The notes: generated from the letters alone by a model not told the origin. Shown: positions 1 to 5,007, numbered from the stretch's first letter. The stretch: 5,297 nt of DNA from Clostridia bacterium (GCA_030595925.1 JAUVLC010000142.1:1-5297), one strand, 5' to 3'. A program made the numbers and translations.

Positions 1-80
1 AAGTTAGACTTGTCTCTCATTCAAGTTTTCCTTTTTAATTATTAATTTATTTACCTTTTTGGTAAATATTCAGTATTTTT

Positions 81-116
81 CTCTCCGCCAATTTTCTTTG
101 AAAAATATAACCTGCC
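81..116 (+). repeat. Dispersed 36-bp repeat, copy 1
   Basis: This copy starts CTCTCCGCCAATTTTC and ends ATATAACCTGCC. An identical 36-bp copy lies at 259-294, and a third copy starting at 325 shares the first 23-24 bases before diverging. The first 16 bases are the exact inverse of the last 10 nt of the tRNA-Ser gene plus 6 nt of its 3' flank (344-359). Its centre (ATTTTC-TTT-GAAAAT) can fold into a short hairpin. No open frame of interest crosses it. The function is unknown; it looks like a non-coding interspersed element. Confidence 0.8.
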
Positions 117-118
117 CC

Positions 119-208
119 CATGAACCACTCATTACATTCGGGTACATGGCTCCGCATGAACTATTCATTGTGTTCGGGTACATGGCTCCGCATGAACCAC
201 TCGCTACA
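119..208 (+). repeat. 36-bp tandem repeat, two full units and a partial third
   Basis: Two contiguous 36-bp units (119-154 and 155-190) start CATGAAC and end GGGTACATGGCTCCG, differing in a variable middle part. A third begins at 191 (CATGAACCACTCG) and breaks off near 208. A further related unit lies at 294-326 (CATGAACCACTCG...CGGGTACACGGCT). The conserved AACCACTCG also occurs in the D-arm region of the adjacent tRNA-Ser (420-428, same strand), which may be chance. No coding role is supported; short frames across it are repeat translations. Confidence 0.75.
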
Positions 209-246
209 GCCTGCCGTGCACCTGAACGAAGTGAATGGTACATGGC

Positions 247-348
247 TCGGGTACACGGCTCTCCGCCAATTTTCTTTGAAAAATATAACCTGCCATGAAC
301 CACTCGTTTCACTCGGGTACACGGCTCTCCGCCAATTTTCTTTGAAAA
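247..348 (+). repeat. 66-bp direct repeat abutting tRNA-Ser
   Basis: The 36 bases at 247-282 (from TCGGGTACACGG through CTTTGAAAA) recur exactly at 313-348, an offset of 66 bp. The interval holds the end of the dispersed element and one CATGAACCACTCG unit. The second copy runs directly into the tRNA 3' end, so the array has been duplicated up to the tRNA boundary. This and the preceding repeats fill the otherwise gene-free stretch 1-349. Confidence 0.8.
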
Positions 349-359
349 TTGGCGGAGAG
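325..359 (-). other. Perfect 16-bp hairpin overlapping the tRNA-Ser 3' end
   Basis: Positions 325-340 and 344-359 are exact reverse complements separated by TTT. On the minus strand, where the tRNA is transcribed, the 5' arm of this hairpin contains the last 10 nt of the tRNA: six bases of the acceptor 3' strand, the discriminator G and CCA. The hairpin is longer than the 7-bp acceptor stem, so it could compete with tRNA folding until the trailer is removed. It has no following T-run, so it is not a standard intrinsic terminator. Confidence 0.8.
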
Positions 360-439
360 AGAGGGATTTGAACCCCCGGTAGCCTTTCGACCACACTGGT
401 TTTCAAGACCAGCGCCTTCAACCACTCGGCCATCTCTCC
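350..439 (-). tRNA. tRNA-Ser(UGA)
   Basis: The 90-nt minus-strand gene reads UCA serine codons. The acceptor 5' strand GGAGAGA (439-433) pairs with TCTCTCC (360-354), followed by discriminator G and an encoded CCA (352-350). The anticodon stem CTGGT/ACCAG encloses loop CTTGAAA with anticodon TGA (plus-strand 403-405). A long variable arm (GTGGTC-GAAA-GGCTAC) is typical of class II tRNASer, and the T-loop is TTCAAAT. It starts 11 nt after the stop codon of the BON-like gene and has no obvious promoter of its own, so it is probably processed from the serS transcript. The cognate synthetase lies upstream in the same apparent unit. Its 3' end is embedded in a repeat-derived hairpin. Confidence 0.96.
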
Positions 440-450
440 TTCAAAAACTA

Positions 451-762
451 TTATTTGTCTGCCTTAGATTGGTCCCACCGTCCTCCTGTTTTTTTCCATC
501 CCTCTATTCTAAATTGCACAGATTTTACTCTATGAATATTCATTAGTGCTAATTCCAAATTTTTAAGAATTCCCTTCACCACTATCAGAACACCGGCATC
601 ATCCTGCCCTTTACCGGTAAATGTTAATTTTCCAACTAAACTAACTCTTCCTTTAACCGTACTAATTCTAATTTTTGCCGGATCTATCCACCGTTTAACT
701 AACTCTGCTTTGACTGCAGTATTGATTTTCCAATCATCTTTTATGCTTGTTTCTCCTCCCAT
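451..762 (-). CDS. Small BON-domain-like protein
   Basis: The 103-residue product has a helix-rich N-terminus (about 10-27, VKAELVKRW), then a strand-turn-strand IRISTVKGRVSLVGKL (31-46). After a linker comes IVVKGILKNLELALMNIHRVKSV (60-82) and a strand FRIEGW. The pattern of acidic/helical lead-in, I-x-V-x-x-x-G-x-V-x-L-x-G, then helix and closing strand resembles one BON domain. BON domains are usually linked to membranes or lipid binding in periplasmic proteins, but no signal peptide or membrane segment is seen here, so this protein should stay in the cytoplasm. ATG at 762 is chosen because AAGGAGG lies 7 nt upstream. It starts 15 nt after the serS stop, so translation is probably coupled. 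The C-terminus (GGRWDQSKADK) is polar. The family call is from pattern only; its role next to serS and tRNA-Ser is unknown. Confidence 0.65.
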   Translation of the reverse strand: MGGETSIKDDWKINTAVKAELVKRWIDPAKIRISTVKGRVSLVGKLTFTGKGQDDAGVLIVVKGILKNLELALMNIHRVKSVQFRIEGWKKTGGRWDQSKADK

Positions 763-768
763 ACAGTT

Positions 769-777
769 CCCTCCTTT
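769..777 (-). promoter_or_regulatory. Strong Shine-Dalgarno of the BON-like gene
   Basis: The minus-strand AAAGGAGGG begins one base after the serS stop codon (780-778) and ends 6 nt before the ATG. The near-perfect site and tight spacing support the ATG at 762 and translation from the serS message. Confidence 0.8.
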
Positions 778-2040
778 TTAAATAATTATTTTTCCGCATC
801 GTAATTCCAAAACGTTGGGAATTTTTACACTGCCATCTTTTTGTTGATAATTTTCCAGAATCGCGGCAAAAGTTCTTCCTATCGCTAACCCTGAACCGTT
901 AAGGGTATGTACCAACTTAAGTTTTTTATCCTGTGGTTCCCTGTATTTGATGTTCATCCGCCGAGCTTGAAAATCGGTACAATTAGAGCAGGAAGAAATC
1001 TCCCGCCACCGTTTCTCCCCCGGCATCCAAACCTCAATATCATAAGTTTTTGCTGAACTAAACCCTAAATCACCGCTACAAAGAATTACTACCCGATAGG
1101 GTATTTCCAGTAACTGCAAAACTCTTTCTACATTTACCAATAATTTTTCCAACTCCTCTTCTGAATTTTCCGGCTTTACAAATTTTACTAATTCTACTTT
1201 ATTAAATTGATGATTTCTAATTAACCCTTTAGTATCTTTACCATAAGACCCTGCCTCTCTACGAAAACAAGGCGTATAAGCAACAAAATTTAATGGTAAC
1301 TCTTCTCCTGAAATAATCTGATCCCGATAAATATTGGTTAAAGGCACTTCTGCGGTAGGAATAAGATACAAATCATCATCCCTGCATTTATATGATTCTT
1401 CTTCAAATTTTGGTAATTGCCCGGTTCCCCTCATTGTTTCCGAGGAAACCATAAAAGGGGGAATTACTTCTTCATAGCCTTCTTTAATGTGCAGCGTAAG
1501 CATAAAATCAATCAATGCCCGTTCCAGCAAAGCCCCTTTACCTTTCAGAAGAGAAAACCTACTCCCGGCTAATTTAGTAGCCACATTGAAATCAAGAATA
1601 TTTAAACCGGTACCTATTTCCCAGTGTTCTCTTGCCTCAAAATCAAAAGTTCTCTTCGTTCCCCATTCTTTAATTATTTTGTTATCCTGCAAATTATTTC
1701 CTATCGGCACAGAATTATCCGGAAGATTAGGAATGACAAAAATAAGCCCCTCTATCTTCTCCTCAACTTCTCTAATTTTTTGATCTAACTCTTTAATCTC
1801 TGTTCCGATTTCTCTTGTTTCCTGTGTTATTGCTGTTATGTCTTGCCCTTTTCTTTTTAATACTGCTACCTGCCCTGATACTTCCTTCCGTTGATGTTTT
1901 AGTTTTTCTACTTCGGTTACAAATCCCCGTCTGGTTTTATCCCAAGATAAAAGTTCTTCCAGAGAAAGAGATTCTCTCCTGCTTTCCAGGCCCTTTTCCA
2001 CTTCCTGTCTGTTTTCTCTAATAAATTTTAAATCCAACAC
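778..2040 (-). CDS. serS: Seryl-tRNA synthetase
   Basis: This cytoplasmic class II synthetase charges tRNASer (and tRNASec where present) with serine using ATP. The 420-residue length is normal for bacterial SerRS. Residues 1-100 form the tRNA-binding arm: start [10 protein letters not shown], then a long charged coiled coil (about 38-97) followed by [12 protein letters not shown]. The catalytic core shows TAEVPL (229-234), which contributes to the serine pocket. Motif 2 is seen as FRREAGS...KGLIRNHQF (259-279), then [13 protein letters not shown] (349-361), and motif 3 as [10 protein letters not shown] (381-390). All expected core motifs are intact. The start is GTG at 2040, giving the canonical MLD opening, with AGGAGAG 5 nt upstream; TTG at the next codon is an alternative. 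It leads the apparent serS-BON-tRNA-Ser unit. No T-box leader is visible upstream. Confidence 0.97.
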   Translation of the reverse strand: MLDLKFIRENRQEVEKGLESRRESLSLEELLSWDKTRRGFVTEVEKLKHQRKEVSGQVAVLKRKGQDITAITQETREIGTEIKELDQKIREVEEKIEGLIFVIPNLPDNSVPIGNNLQDNKIIKEWGTKRTFDFEAREHWEIGTGLNILDFNVATKLAGSRFSLLKGKGALLERALIDFMLTLHIKEGYEEVIPPFMVSSETMRGTGQLPKFEEESYKCRDDDLYLIPTAEVPLTNIYRDQIISGEELPLNFVAYTPCFRREAGSYGKDTKGLIRNHQFNKVELVKFVKPENSEEELEKLLVNVERVLQLLEIPYRVVILCSGDLGFSSAKTYDIEVWMPGEKRWREISSCSNCTDFQARRMNIKYREPQDKKLKLVHTLNGSGLAIGRTFAAILENYQQKDGSVKIPNVLELRCGKIII

Positions 2041-2060
2041 CCTGCTCTCTCCTAAAATAA

Positions 2061-2090
2061 TTTATATTTTTTCAGCTTATGACTTCACAA
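2061..2090 (-). promoter_or_regulatory. Possible serS promoter
   Basis: On the minus strand TTGTGA (2090-2085) and TATAAA (2066-2061) are 18 bp apart. The predicted start would be only a few bases before the Shine-Dalgarno site, giving a very short leader. Both boxes deviate from consensus in an AT-rich background, so another promoter farther upstream is possible. Confidence 0.3.
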
Positions 2091-2107
2091 CAATTTTTAA
2101 TTTCTAA

Positions 2108-2142
2108 ATCCCCCTAACCCCCTTCTTCAAAGGGGGAAATTA
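2108..2142. repeat. C-tract/G-tract hairpin repeat
   Basis: CCCCCTT (2118-2124) pairs with AAGGGGG (2130-2136) around loop CTTCA, preceded by ATCCCCCTAA. This looks like an interspersed intergenic palindrome. A related element with different stem bases lies at 2722-2743. It sits about 70 bp upstream of serS without a T-run, so a terminator role is not clear. Confidence 0.6.
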
Positions 2143-2284
2143 CTTTTCATATTTTTTCATCCAATTTTTGATACCACCTCAAAAGGGGAAAAATTGTCTT
2201 TGTCTTTTATTTTGAATTTAGAATTTGTTTTTCAGTTTGTAGTTGCCTGATTTAGAGATTGTTAAAAAATACAAAGTTTGTAGT

Positions 2285-2302
2285 CGCAAACTTTAGTTTG
2301 CG
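2285..2302. repeat. REP-like palindrome, AA/TT variant
   Basis: CGCAAACT-TT-AGTTTGCG is a perfect 8-bp hairpin preceded by GTAGT. It matches the window-end element GTAGC-CGCAGGCT-TT-AGCCTGCG at 5234-5251 except for paired changes in the stem (GG to AA on one arm, CC to TT on the other). The upstream AAAGTTTG (2273-2280) can also pair with CAAACTTT (2287-2294), giving a second, mutually exclusive fold. Confidence 0.7.
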
Positions 2303-2367
2303 TAAAAATGTGGTAATATTTAGTAATAATCAGCAAAAAAATTCGACGGTTTCCTCCTCAGGCGGAC

Positions 2368-2392
2368 CCGCCTTACGGACTGGCGGACAGGC
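2368..2392 (+). repeat. Mirrored block C, left copy
   Basis: This 25-bp GC-rich element starts CCGCCTTACGG and ends GGCGGACAGGC. It recurs inverted at 4092-4116 with one mismatch. Internal GGCGG/CCGCC segments could pair. It is the outermost member of the mirror-ordered repeats flanking the hydrolase gene. Apart from the elements listed, I see no gene in 2041-3015. Confidence 0.75.
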
Positions 2393-2483
2393 AAGAAAGC
2401 CGTTGGCTACCATTTTTAAACAATCTCTTTATCAGGCGTTTTTTAGTATTTATTCTTTGTTTTTATATCTTTGTCTTTATCCG

Positions 2484-2541
2484 TAATCTATGGACTATTA
2501 GTTGTCTTTTGTCGTTAACTCATAACTTATAACTAATAACT
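2484..2541 (+). repeat. Mirrored heptamer block A, left copy
   Basis: These 58 bp read as consecutive 7-bp words such as GACTATT, AGTTGTC, TTTTGTC, GTTAACT, CATAACT and AATAACT. The inverted partner is 3959-4037 (79 bp). The two differ by exactly three heptamers (two GACTATG-type, one CATAACT) plus one substitution. The structure is like the STRR heptamer repeats described in cyanobacteria. It is non-coding. Confidence 0.8.
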
Positions 2542-2721
2542 GCAGTTATCTGTTATCTATGGACTTTCGTTTCTTTTTAATCTATGGACTATCTGTTGCC
2601 TTTTTTTTTATCATTTACGATTTTTAATATACTATATAAAAAAAGATAAAACAAGAAAATCTCCAATAGTTTTGCCCTTCGCCATTATCAATCTTTTGTC
2701 AATCATCCCCCTCCTCTTAAT

Positions 2722-2743
2722 CTCCTCCCACAAAGGGGAGGAG
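2722..2743. repeat. CTCCTCCC hairpin repeat
   Basis: CTCCTCCC (2722-2729) pairs perfectly with GGGAGGAG (2736-2743) around a 6-nt loop. The context ATCCCCCTCCTCTTAATC parallels the element at 2108-2142, so both may belong to one family whose stem sequence varies while pairing is kept. No T-run follows on either strand. Confidence 0.55.
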
Positions 2744-2846
2744 AAACCAATATAACCGTTTTTTAACTGTCTTTTCCAACCGTCTTTATCTTTTGTCTTT
2801 TCTCTTTTAACTTTGTGCCAGTCTTTGTCTTTGTTTTTTTTGTAGT

Positions 2847-3005
2847 TAACTTATAACTGTAGTTTCTGTGCCTTGATGCCTTTGTGCCTGTCTTTTGTCT
2901 TTTGTCTTTTGTCTTTTGTCTTTTGTCTTTTGTCTTTTGTCTTTTGTCTTTCGTCTCTCGTCCTTCGTCTTTATCTATGGACTATCGACTATGGACTATG
3001 GACTG
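2847..3005 (+). repeat. Mirrored block B, left copy, with expanded heptamer array
   Basis: Positions 2847-2888 are the exact inverse of 3922-3963 (42 bp), and 2960-3005 the exact inverse of 3875-3920 (46 bp). Between them lie 71 bp here but only 1 bp in the right copy. The extra 70 bp are ten 7-bp units: eight perfect TCTTTTG (2891-2946), then TCTTTCG and TCTCTCG variants. A third copy (4166-4243) has four extra units. The array ends 11 bp past the hydrolase stop codon, on the side where that gene's transcript would end. Confidence 0.9.
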
Positions 3006-3015
3006 TCTTTTATCT

Positions 3016-3780
3016 TCATTCCTCTATTATAAAACTCATTCCATCATAGGCAGCAATAACTTTCGTCTTGAGTTTTTCTTCCAGATATTTTGCCACCTTG
3101 TAGGGATTGGCTTTAAGCATAGTCATTCCAAAATGGGTAAGAATAGTTGTTCCCGGTTTGTTTTTAATAATGATTTTTTTCACATCATCAATACTTAAAT
3201 GTTTAATCTTTTTCTTCTCTTCATAACGAACGACATTAATTATCAGAATTTCTCCCGGATAAAATTTTTCCAGATCTTTAAAATAAAGGGTATCACTTAT
3301 AAGGGAAAGAATAACTTTCTTTTTATCTTTAAAATTTAATCCATAAGTTTCAACATCGTGAAGGTGTTTTATCGGGGTATTAAAAACAACGTTACCCACC
3401 ATGTATTCCTTTCCCTCTTTTAAAATCTCAATCTTTTCTACGTGATTTCGTATGTATTTTAAAATTACCGGATCTTCCTCCACCGCATCCTGAGGAATAA
3501 AAACTGTCCCTCTTTTTTTAAACCCTCCTTCTGTCATTGCCTCAATCATAACGTTAATATCCGTAGAATGATCTATATGGCGATGCGTAAGAATAATAGC
3601 ATCAATTTTCGACGGATCAAGACGAGGCCTGGAGCTAAAACATTTAACCAGCGTTCCCGGCCCCGGATCTACCATAAGATTTGTTCCTTCCCATTCAATC
3701 CACAAACCGCCTGAAGCCCGTAGTTGTTTTGCTACTACAAACCGGGCTCCCGCAGTACCCAAAAATTTTATCTTTTTCAT
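3016..3780 (-). CDS. Metallo-beta-lactamase-fold metallohydrolase
   Basis: The 254-residue protein carries the zinc-binding signature H66-R-H68-I-D70-H71 after a strand ending AIILT. Further likely ligands are H139 or H141 (KHLHD), D163 (SDT) and H216 (LTHFG); H194 (KHLS) resembles the second-shell HxS/HxT of RNase Z-type enzymes. The N-terminus MKKIKFLGTAGAR and VDPGPG (37-42) also fit the RNase Z/PhnP-like branch of the fold. The substrate cannot be told; the long exosite arm of RNase Z is not obvious. No signal peptide is seen, so it is cytoplasmic. It is a single-gene unit with its own promoter. The ribosome site is weak (CGGGGGAT, 4 nt before ATG). The start fits the usual first strand of the fold. 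Both flanks consist of mirror-image repeat blocks. Confidence 0.88.
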   Translation of the reverse strand: MKKIKFLGTAGARFVVAKQLRASGGLWIEWEGTNLMVDPGPGTLVKCFSSRPRLDPSKIDAIILTHRHIDHSTDINVMIEAMTEGGFKKRGTVFIPQDAVEEDPVILKYIRNHVEKIEILKEGKEYMVGNVVFNTPIKHLHDVETYGLNFKDKKKVILSLISDTLYFKDLEKFYPGEILIINVVRYEEKKKIKHLSIDDVKKIIIKNKPGTTILTHFGMTMLKANPYKVAKYLEEKLKTKVIAAYDGMSFIIEE

Positions 3781-3835
3781 TTATCCCCCGTAAATTTTTA
3801 TAGAAACCAGTAAAATAATTCCCCTATTTTGTATT

Positions 3836-3864
3836 ATTATACTGTAAGCAAAATTAAAAAGCAA
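3836..3864 (-). promoter_or_regulatory. Promoter of the metallohydrolase gene
   Basis: The minus strand shows TTGCTT (3864-3859), a 17-bp spacer and a perfect TATAAT (3841-3836). Transcription would start near 3829, leaving a leader of roughly 50 nt before the ATG at 3780. The promoter lies only 10 bp inside the right-hand repeat block, so the gene and promoter together sit between the inverted repeats. Confidence 0.7.
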
Positions 3865-3874
3865 GGGGGGTAAA

Positions 3875-3963
3875 CAGTCCATAGTCCATAGTCGATAGTC
3901 CATAGATAAAGACGAAGGACTGGCACAAAGGCATCAAGGCACAGAAACTACAGTTATAAGTTA
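3875..3963 (-). repeat. Mirrored block B, right copy, without array expansion
   Basis: It is the inverse of block B at 2847-3005: a 46-bp arm made of GTCCATA-type heptamers (3875-3920) and a 42-bp arm (3922-3963) containing GGCACAAAGGCATCAAGGC and AGTTATA words. One base separates the arms. The pair with the left copy encloses 3006-3874, that is the hydrolase gene and its promoter. Confidence 0.9.
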
Positions 3964-4037
3964 TTAGTTATGAGTTATGAGTTATGAGTTAACGACAAAA
4001 GACAACTAATAGTCCATAGTCCACAGTCCATAGATTA
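3959..4037 (-). repeat. Mirrored heptamer block A, right copy
   Basis: It overlaps the end of block B and reads as eleven 7-bp words plus TA: AGTTATT, three AGTTATG, AGTTAAC, GACAAAA, GACAACT, then AATAGTC, CATAGTC, CACAGTC and CATAGAT. The left copy has eight words. It is non-coding. Confidence 0.8.
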
Positions 4038-4091
4038 CAGATAACAGACAAAAAAATAAAAAATAAAGATAAAAGATAAAGACGGTGCATT

Positions 4092-4116
4092 GCCTGTCCG
4101 CCAGTCAGTAAGGCGG
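4092..4116 (-). repeat. Mirrored block C, right copy
   Basis: GCCTGTCCGCCAGTCAGTAA and the following five bases are the reverse complement of 2368-2392 with one mismatch. It completes the order B-A-C on the right against C-A-B on the left. Confidence 0.75.
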
Positions 4117-4165
4117 AGTTTAGATTAGTTTTATTGGTTAGAAAAGATAAGAAAAAGATAAAGAC

Positions 4166-4265
4166 GAAGGACGAAAAACGAGAGACGAGAGACGAAAGAC
4201 AGGCACAAAGGCATCAAGGCACAGAAACAACAGTTATAAGTTATTAGTTACGAGTTATGAGTTAA
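4166..4265 (-). repeat. Third copy of block B with four extra heptamers
   Basis: It has the same orientation as the copy at 3875-3963. CGAAGGAC (ending 4172) is followed by 29 bp (4173-4201: GAAAAAC, two GAGAGAC, GAAAGAC, one A). Then comes the shared GGCACAAAGGCATC core (from 4202) and an AGTTATx tail with five words against six in the other copy. The GTCCATA arm seen at 3875-3900 is absent and replaced by A-rich GATAAAG-like sequence. The interval 4038-4165 outside the named blocks is A-rich with heptamer-like words and no gene. Confidence 0.8.
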
Positions 4266-4294
4266 AAAGAAAATCGAAAAGAAAAAGATAGGCA

Positions 4295-4315
4295 TCCGCC
4301 TTAAAAATTGGCGGA
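4295..4315. repeat. TCCGCC/GGCGGA palindrome
   Basis: TCCGCC (4295-4300) pairs with GGCGGA (4310-4315) around a 9-nt AT loop. AAAATTGGCGGA (4304-4315) is identical to 345-356 at the tRNA-Ser end, so it may be a relic of the same repeat family. A short GCTCCGCTCC tract follows. Confidence 0.45.
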
Positions 4316-4385
4316 CTTTCGCTCCGCTCCAGCAAAGTTAAAAGAAAAAAGAAATTAGTTTTAAAAAAGTTTGAAGTTAAAAGTT

Positions 4386-4406
4386 GGGATTTGGGATCTG
4401 GGAGTT
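4386..4406 (+). repeat. Short GGGATTT heptamer run
   Basis: GGGATTT, GGGATCT and GGGAGTT stand in tandem: three degenerate 7-bp words of a family not seen elsewhere in the window. The same periodicity as the larger arrays suggests the same expansion process. Confidence 0.5.
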
Positions 4407-4450
4407 TGAAAAAATAGTTACACTGGTTACTAATAATAAAAAAGAAATTA

Positions 4451-4479
4451 TTGTTTAATAATAAAATTTTTTGTATAAT
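4451..4479 (+). promoter_or_regulatory. Promoter of the TauE/SafE-like gene
   Basis: TTGTTT (4451-4456), a 17-bp spacer and a perfect TATAAT (4474-4479) lie upstream of the gene. The start would be near 4486, about 35 nt before the ATG. AAGGAG at 4505-4510 provides the ribosome site. Confidence 0.65.
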
Positions 4480-4520
4480 TTTTATTGTTTACTATTTAAT
4501 AAATAAGGAGTATAAATTTT

Positions 4521-4883
4521 ATGTCACCTATTTATCTTTATTTAATGTTAGGATTATTTGCCGGCAGTTTAAGCGGCTTGTTGGGAATTGGCGGAGGAAG
4601 TATCATGATTCCTGTTCTTGTCTATTTATTCGGACTAACCCAACATCAGGCCCAGGGAACAACCCTTGCCCTCATGGTTCCCCCCATTGGTCTACTGGCT
4701 GCTCTGCACTATTATCGCCACGGAAATGTCAATCTTTGTATGACCTTATATATCTGCATTGGTTTTTTTGTCGGGGGATTGATTGGGGCTGTATTAGCTC
4801 ATTCCATACCGGATTTAATTTTGAAAAGAATATTTGGTTTTTTCCTTTTTCTTATTAGTATTAAAATGATTATAGGACATTAG
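4521..4883 (+). CDS. Half-size TauE/SafE (TSUP) family permease
   Basis: The 120-residue integral membrane protein has four likely helices (about 4-23, 28-38 joined to 47-64, 72-93 and 98-118). It shows the family hallmark G15-S-L-S-G-L-L-G-I-G-G-G (to 26) followed by IMIPVL, then QAQGTTLA (43-50) and paired prolines 54-55. TSUP proteins are linked to export or uptake of sulfite, sulfoacetate and other organosulfur anions or simple carboxylates; the substrate here is unknown. Typical members are about 250 residues with two such halves. This one has only the N-terminal half but ends naturally after a complete fourth helix, so it probably works as a dimer rather than being a broken gene. ATG at 4521 has AAGGAG 10 nt upstream and its own promoter. 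No second half follows. Confidence 0.85.
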   Translation: MSPIYLYLMLGLFAGSLSGLLGIGGGSIMIPVLVYLFGLTQHQAQGTTLALMVPPIGLLAALHYYRHGNVNLCMTLYICIGFFVGGLIGAVLAHSIPDLILKRIFGFFLFLISIKMIIGH

Positions 4884-4886
4884 TTC

Positions 4887-4915
4887 TTGACTTCTATTAT
4901 CCTTTTTAGTATAAT
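4887..4915 (+). promoter_or_regulatory. Near-consensus promoter after the permease gene
   Basis: TTGACT (4887-4892), exactly 17 bp, then TATAAT (4910-4915) is the closest match to consensus in the window. It begins 3 nt after the permease stop codon. The start is expected near 4922, driving the leader, hairpin and small basic ORF downstream. Confidence 0.75.
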
Positions 4916-4923
4916 AACAATCA

Positions 4924-5007
4924 ATGGATATATTTTTTAATAATTTGCTTTTTTGGGTTTTATCAAAAGAGGCAAATTTTTTTCAAATCTTTGTTCAGTA
5001 TAAGTAA
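4924..5007 (+). CDS. Possible 27-residue hydrophobic leader ORF
   Basis: ATG at 4924 opens MDIFFNNLLFWVLSKEANFF and seven more residues, ending at TAA 5005-5007. It has no Shine-Dalgarno site, but the predicted transcription start lies only 1-2 nt upstream, which would make it leaderless. It overlaps the terminator-like hairpin completely, as leader peptides in attenuators do. It may equally be a chance frame in AT-rich DNA. Confidence 0.25.
   Translation: MDIFFNNLLFWVLSKEANFFQIFVQYK
4942..4983 (+). terminator. Intrinsic terminator or attenuator hairpin
   Basis: AATTTGC (4942-4948) pairs with GCAAATT (4972-4978), with a further TTTT/AAAA inner pairing beyond a small bulge, and a run of T follows (4977-4983). 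It would end permease read-through. Because it lies downstream of the 4887-4915 promoter, it would also cut that transcript to roughly 60 nt unless read through. The stem is AT-rich and only moderately stable. Confidence 0.5.

Noticed and set aside
1-20. Possible start of a minus-strand gene (ATG at 20 with AAGG upstream)
   Set aside because: Only six codons are inside the window and the ribosome site is weak, so it cannot be judged.
48-68. 8-bp hairpin TATTTACC/GGTAAATA as terminator for the serS unit
   Set aside because: The stem is AT-rich and no T-run follows on the minus strand, so termination is not supported.
59-433. Several frames on both strands of the left end
   Set aside because: They translate the 36-bp and 66-bp repeats and the tRNA gene; products are repeat-driven and have no credible start sites.
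2041-2360. T-box or serine-sensing leader before serS
   Set aside because: I found no AGGGTGG-type T-box sequence and no specifier stem before an intrinsic terminator in this stretch.
2884-3198. Plus-strand open frame with repeating LLSFVFC
   Set aside because: It is a translation of the TCTTTTG heptamer array and then runs antisense into the metallohydrolase gene; there is no ribosome site and no family likeness.
2368-4116. Insertion sequence or composite transposon around the metallohydrolase
   Set aside because: There is no transposase, no target-site duplication that I could identify, and the inverted blocks are heptamer arrays rather than terminal inverted repeats of a known type.
2847-4265. 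CRISPR array
   Set aside because: Repeats are 7-bp tandem words and inverted blocks without regular unique spacers of 25-40 bp, and no cas gene is present.
4451-4858. 135-residue plus-strand frame overlapping the permease
   Set aside because: It starts in the promoter region and lies in another frame of the permease gene, which has the real ribosome site and family motifs.
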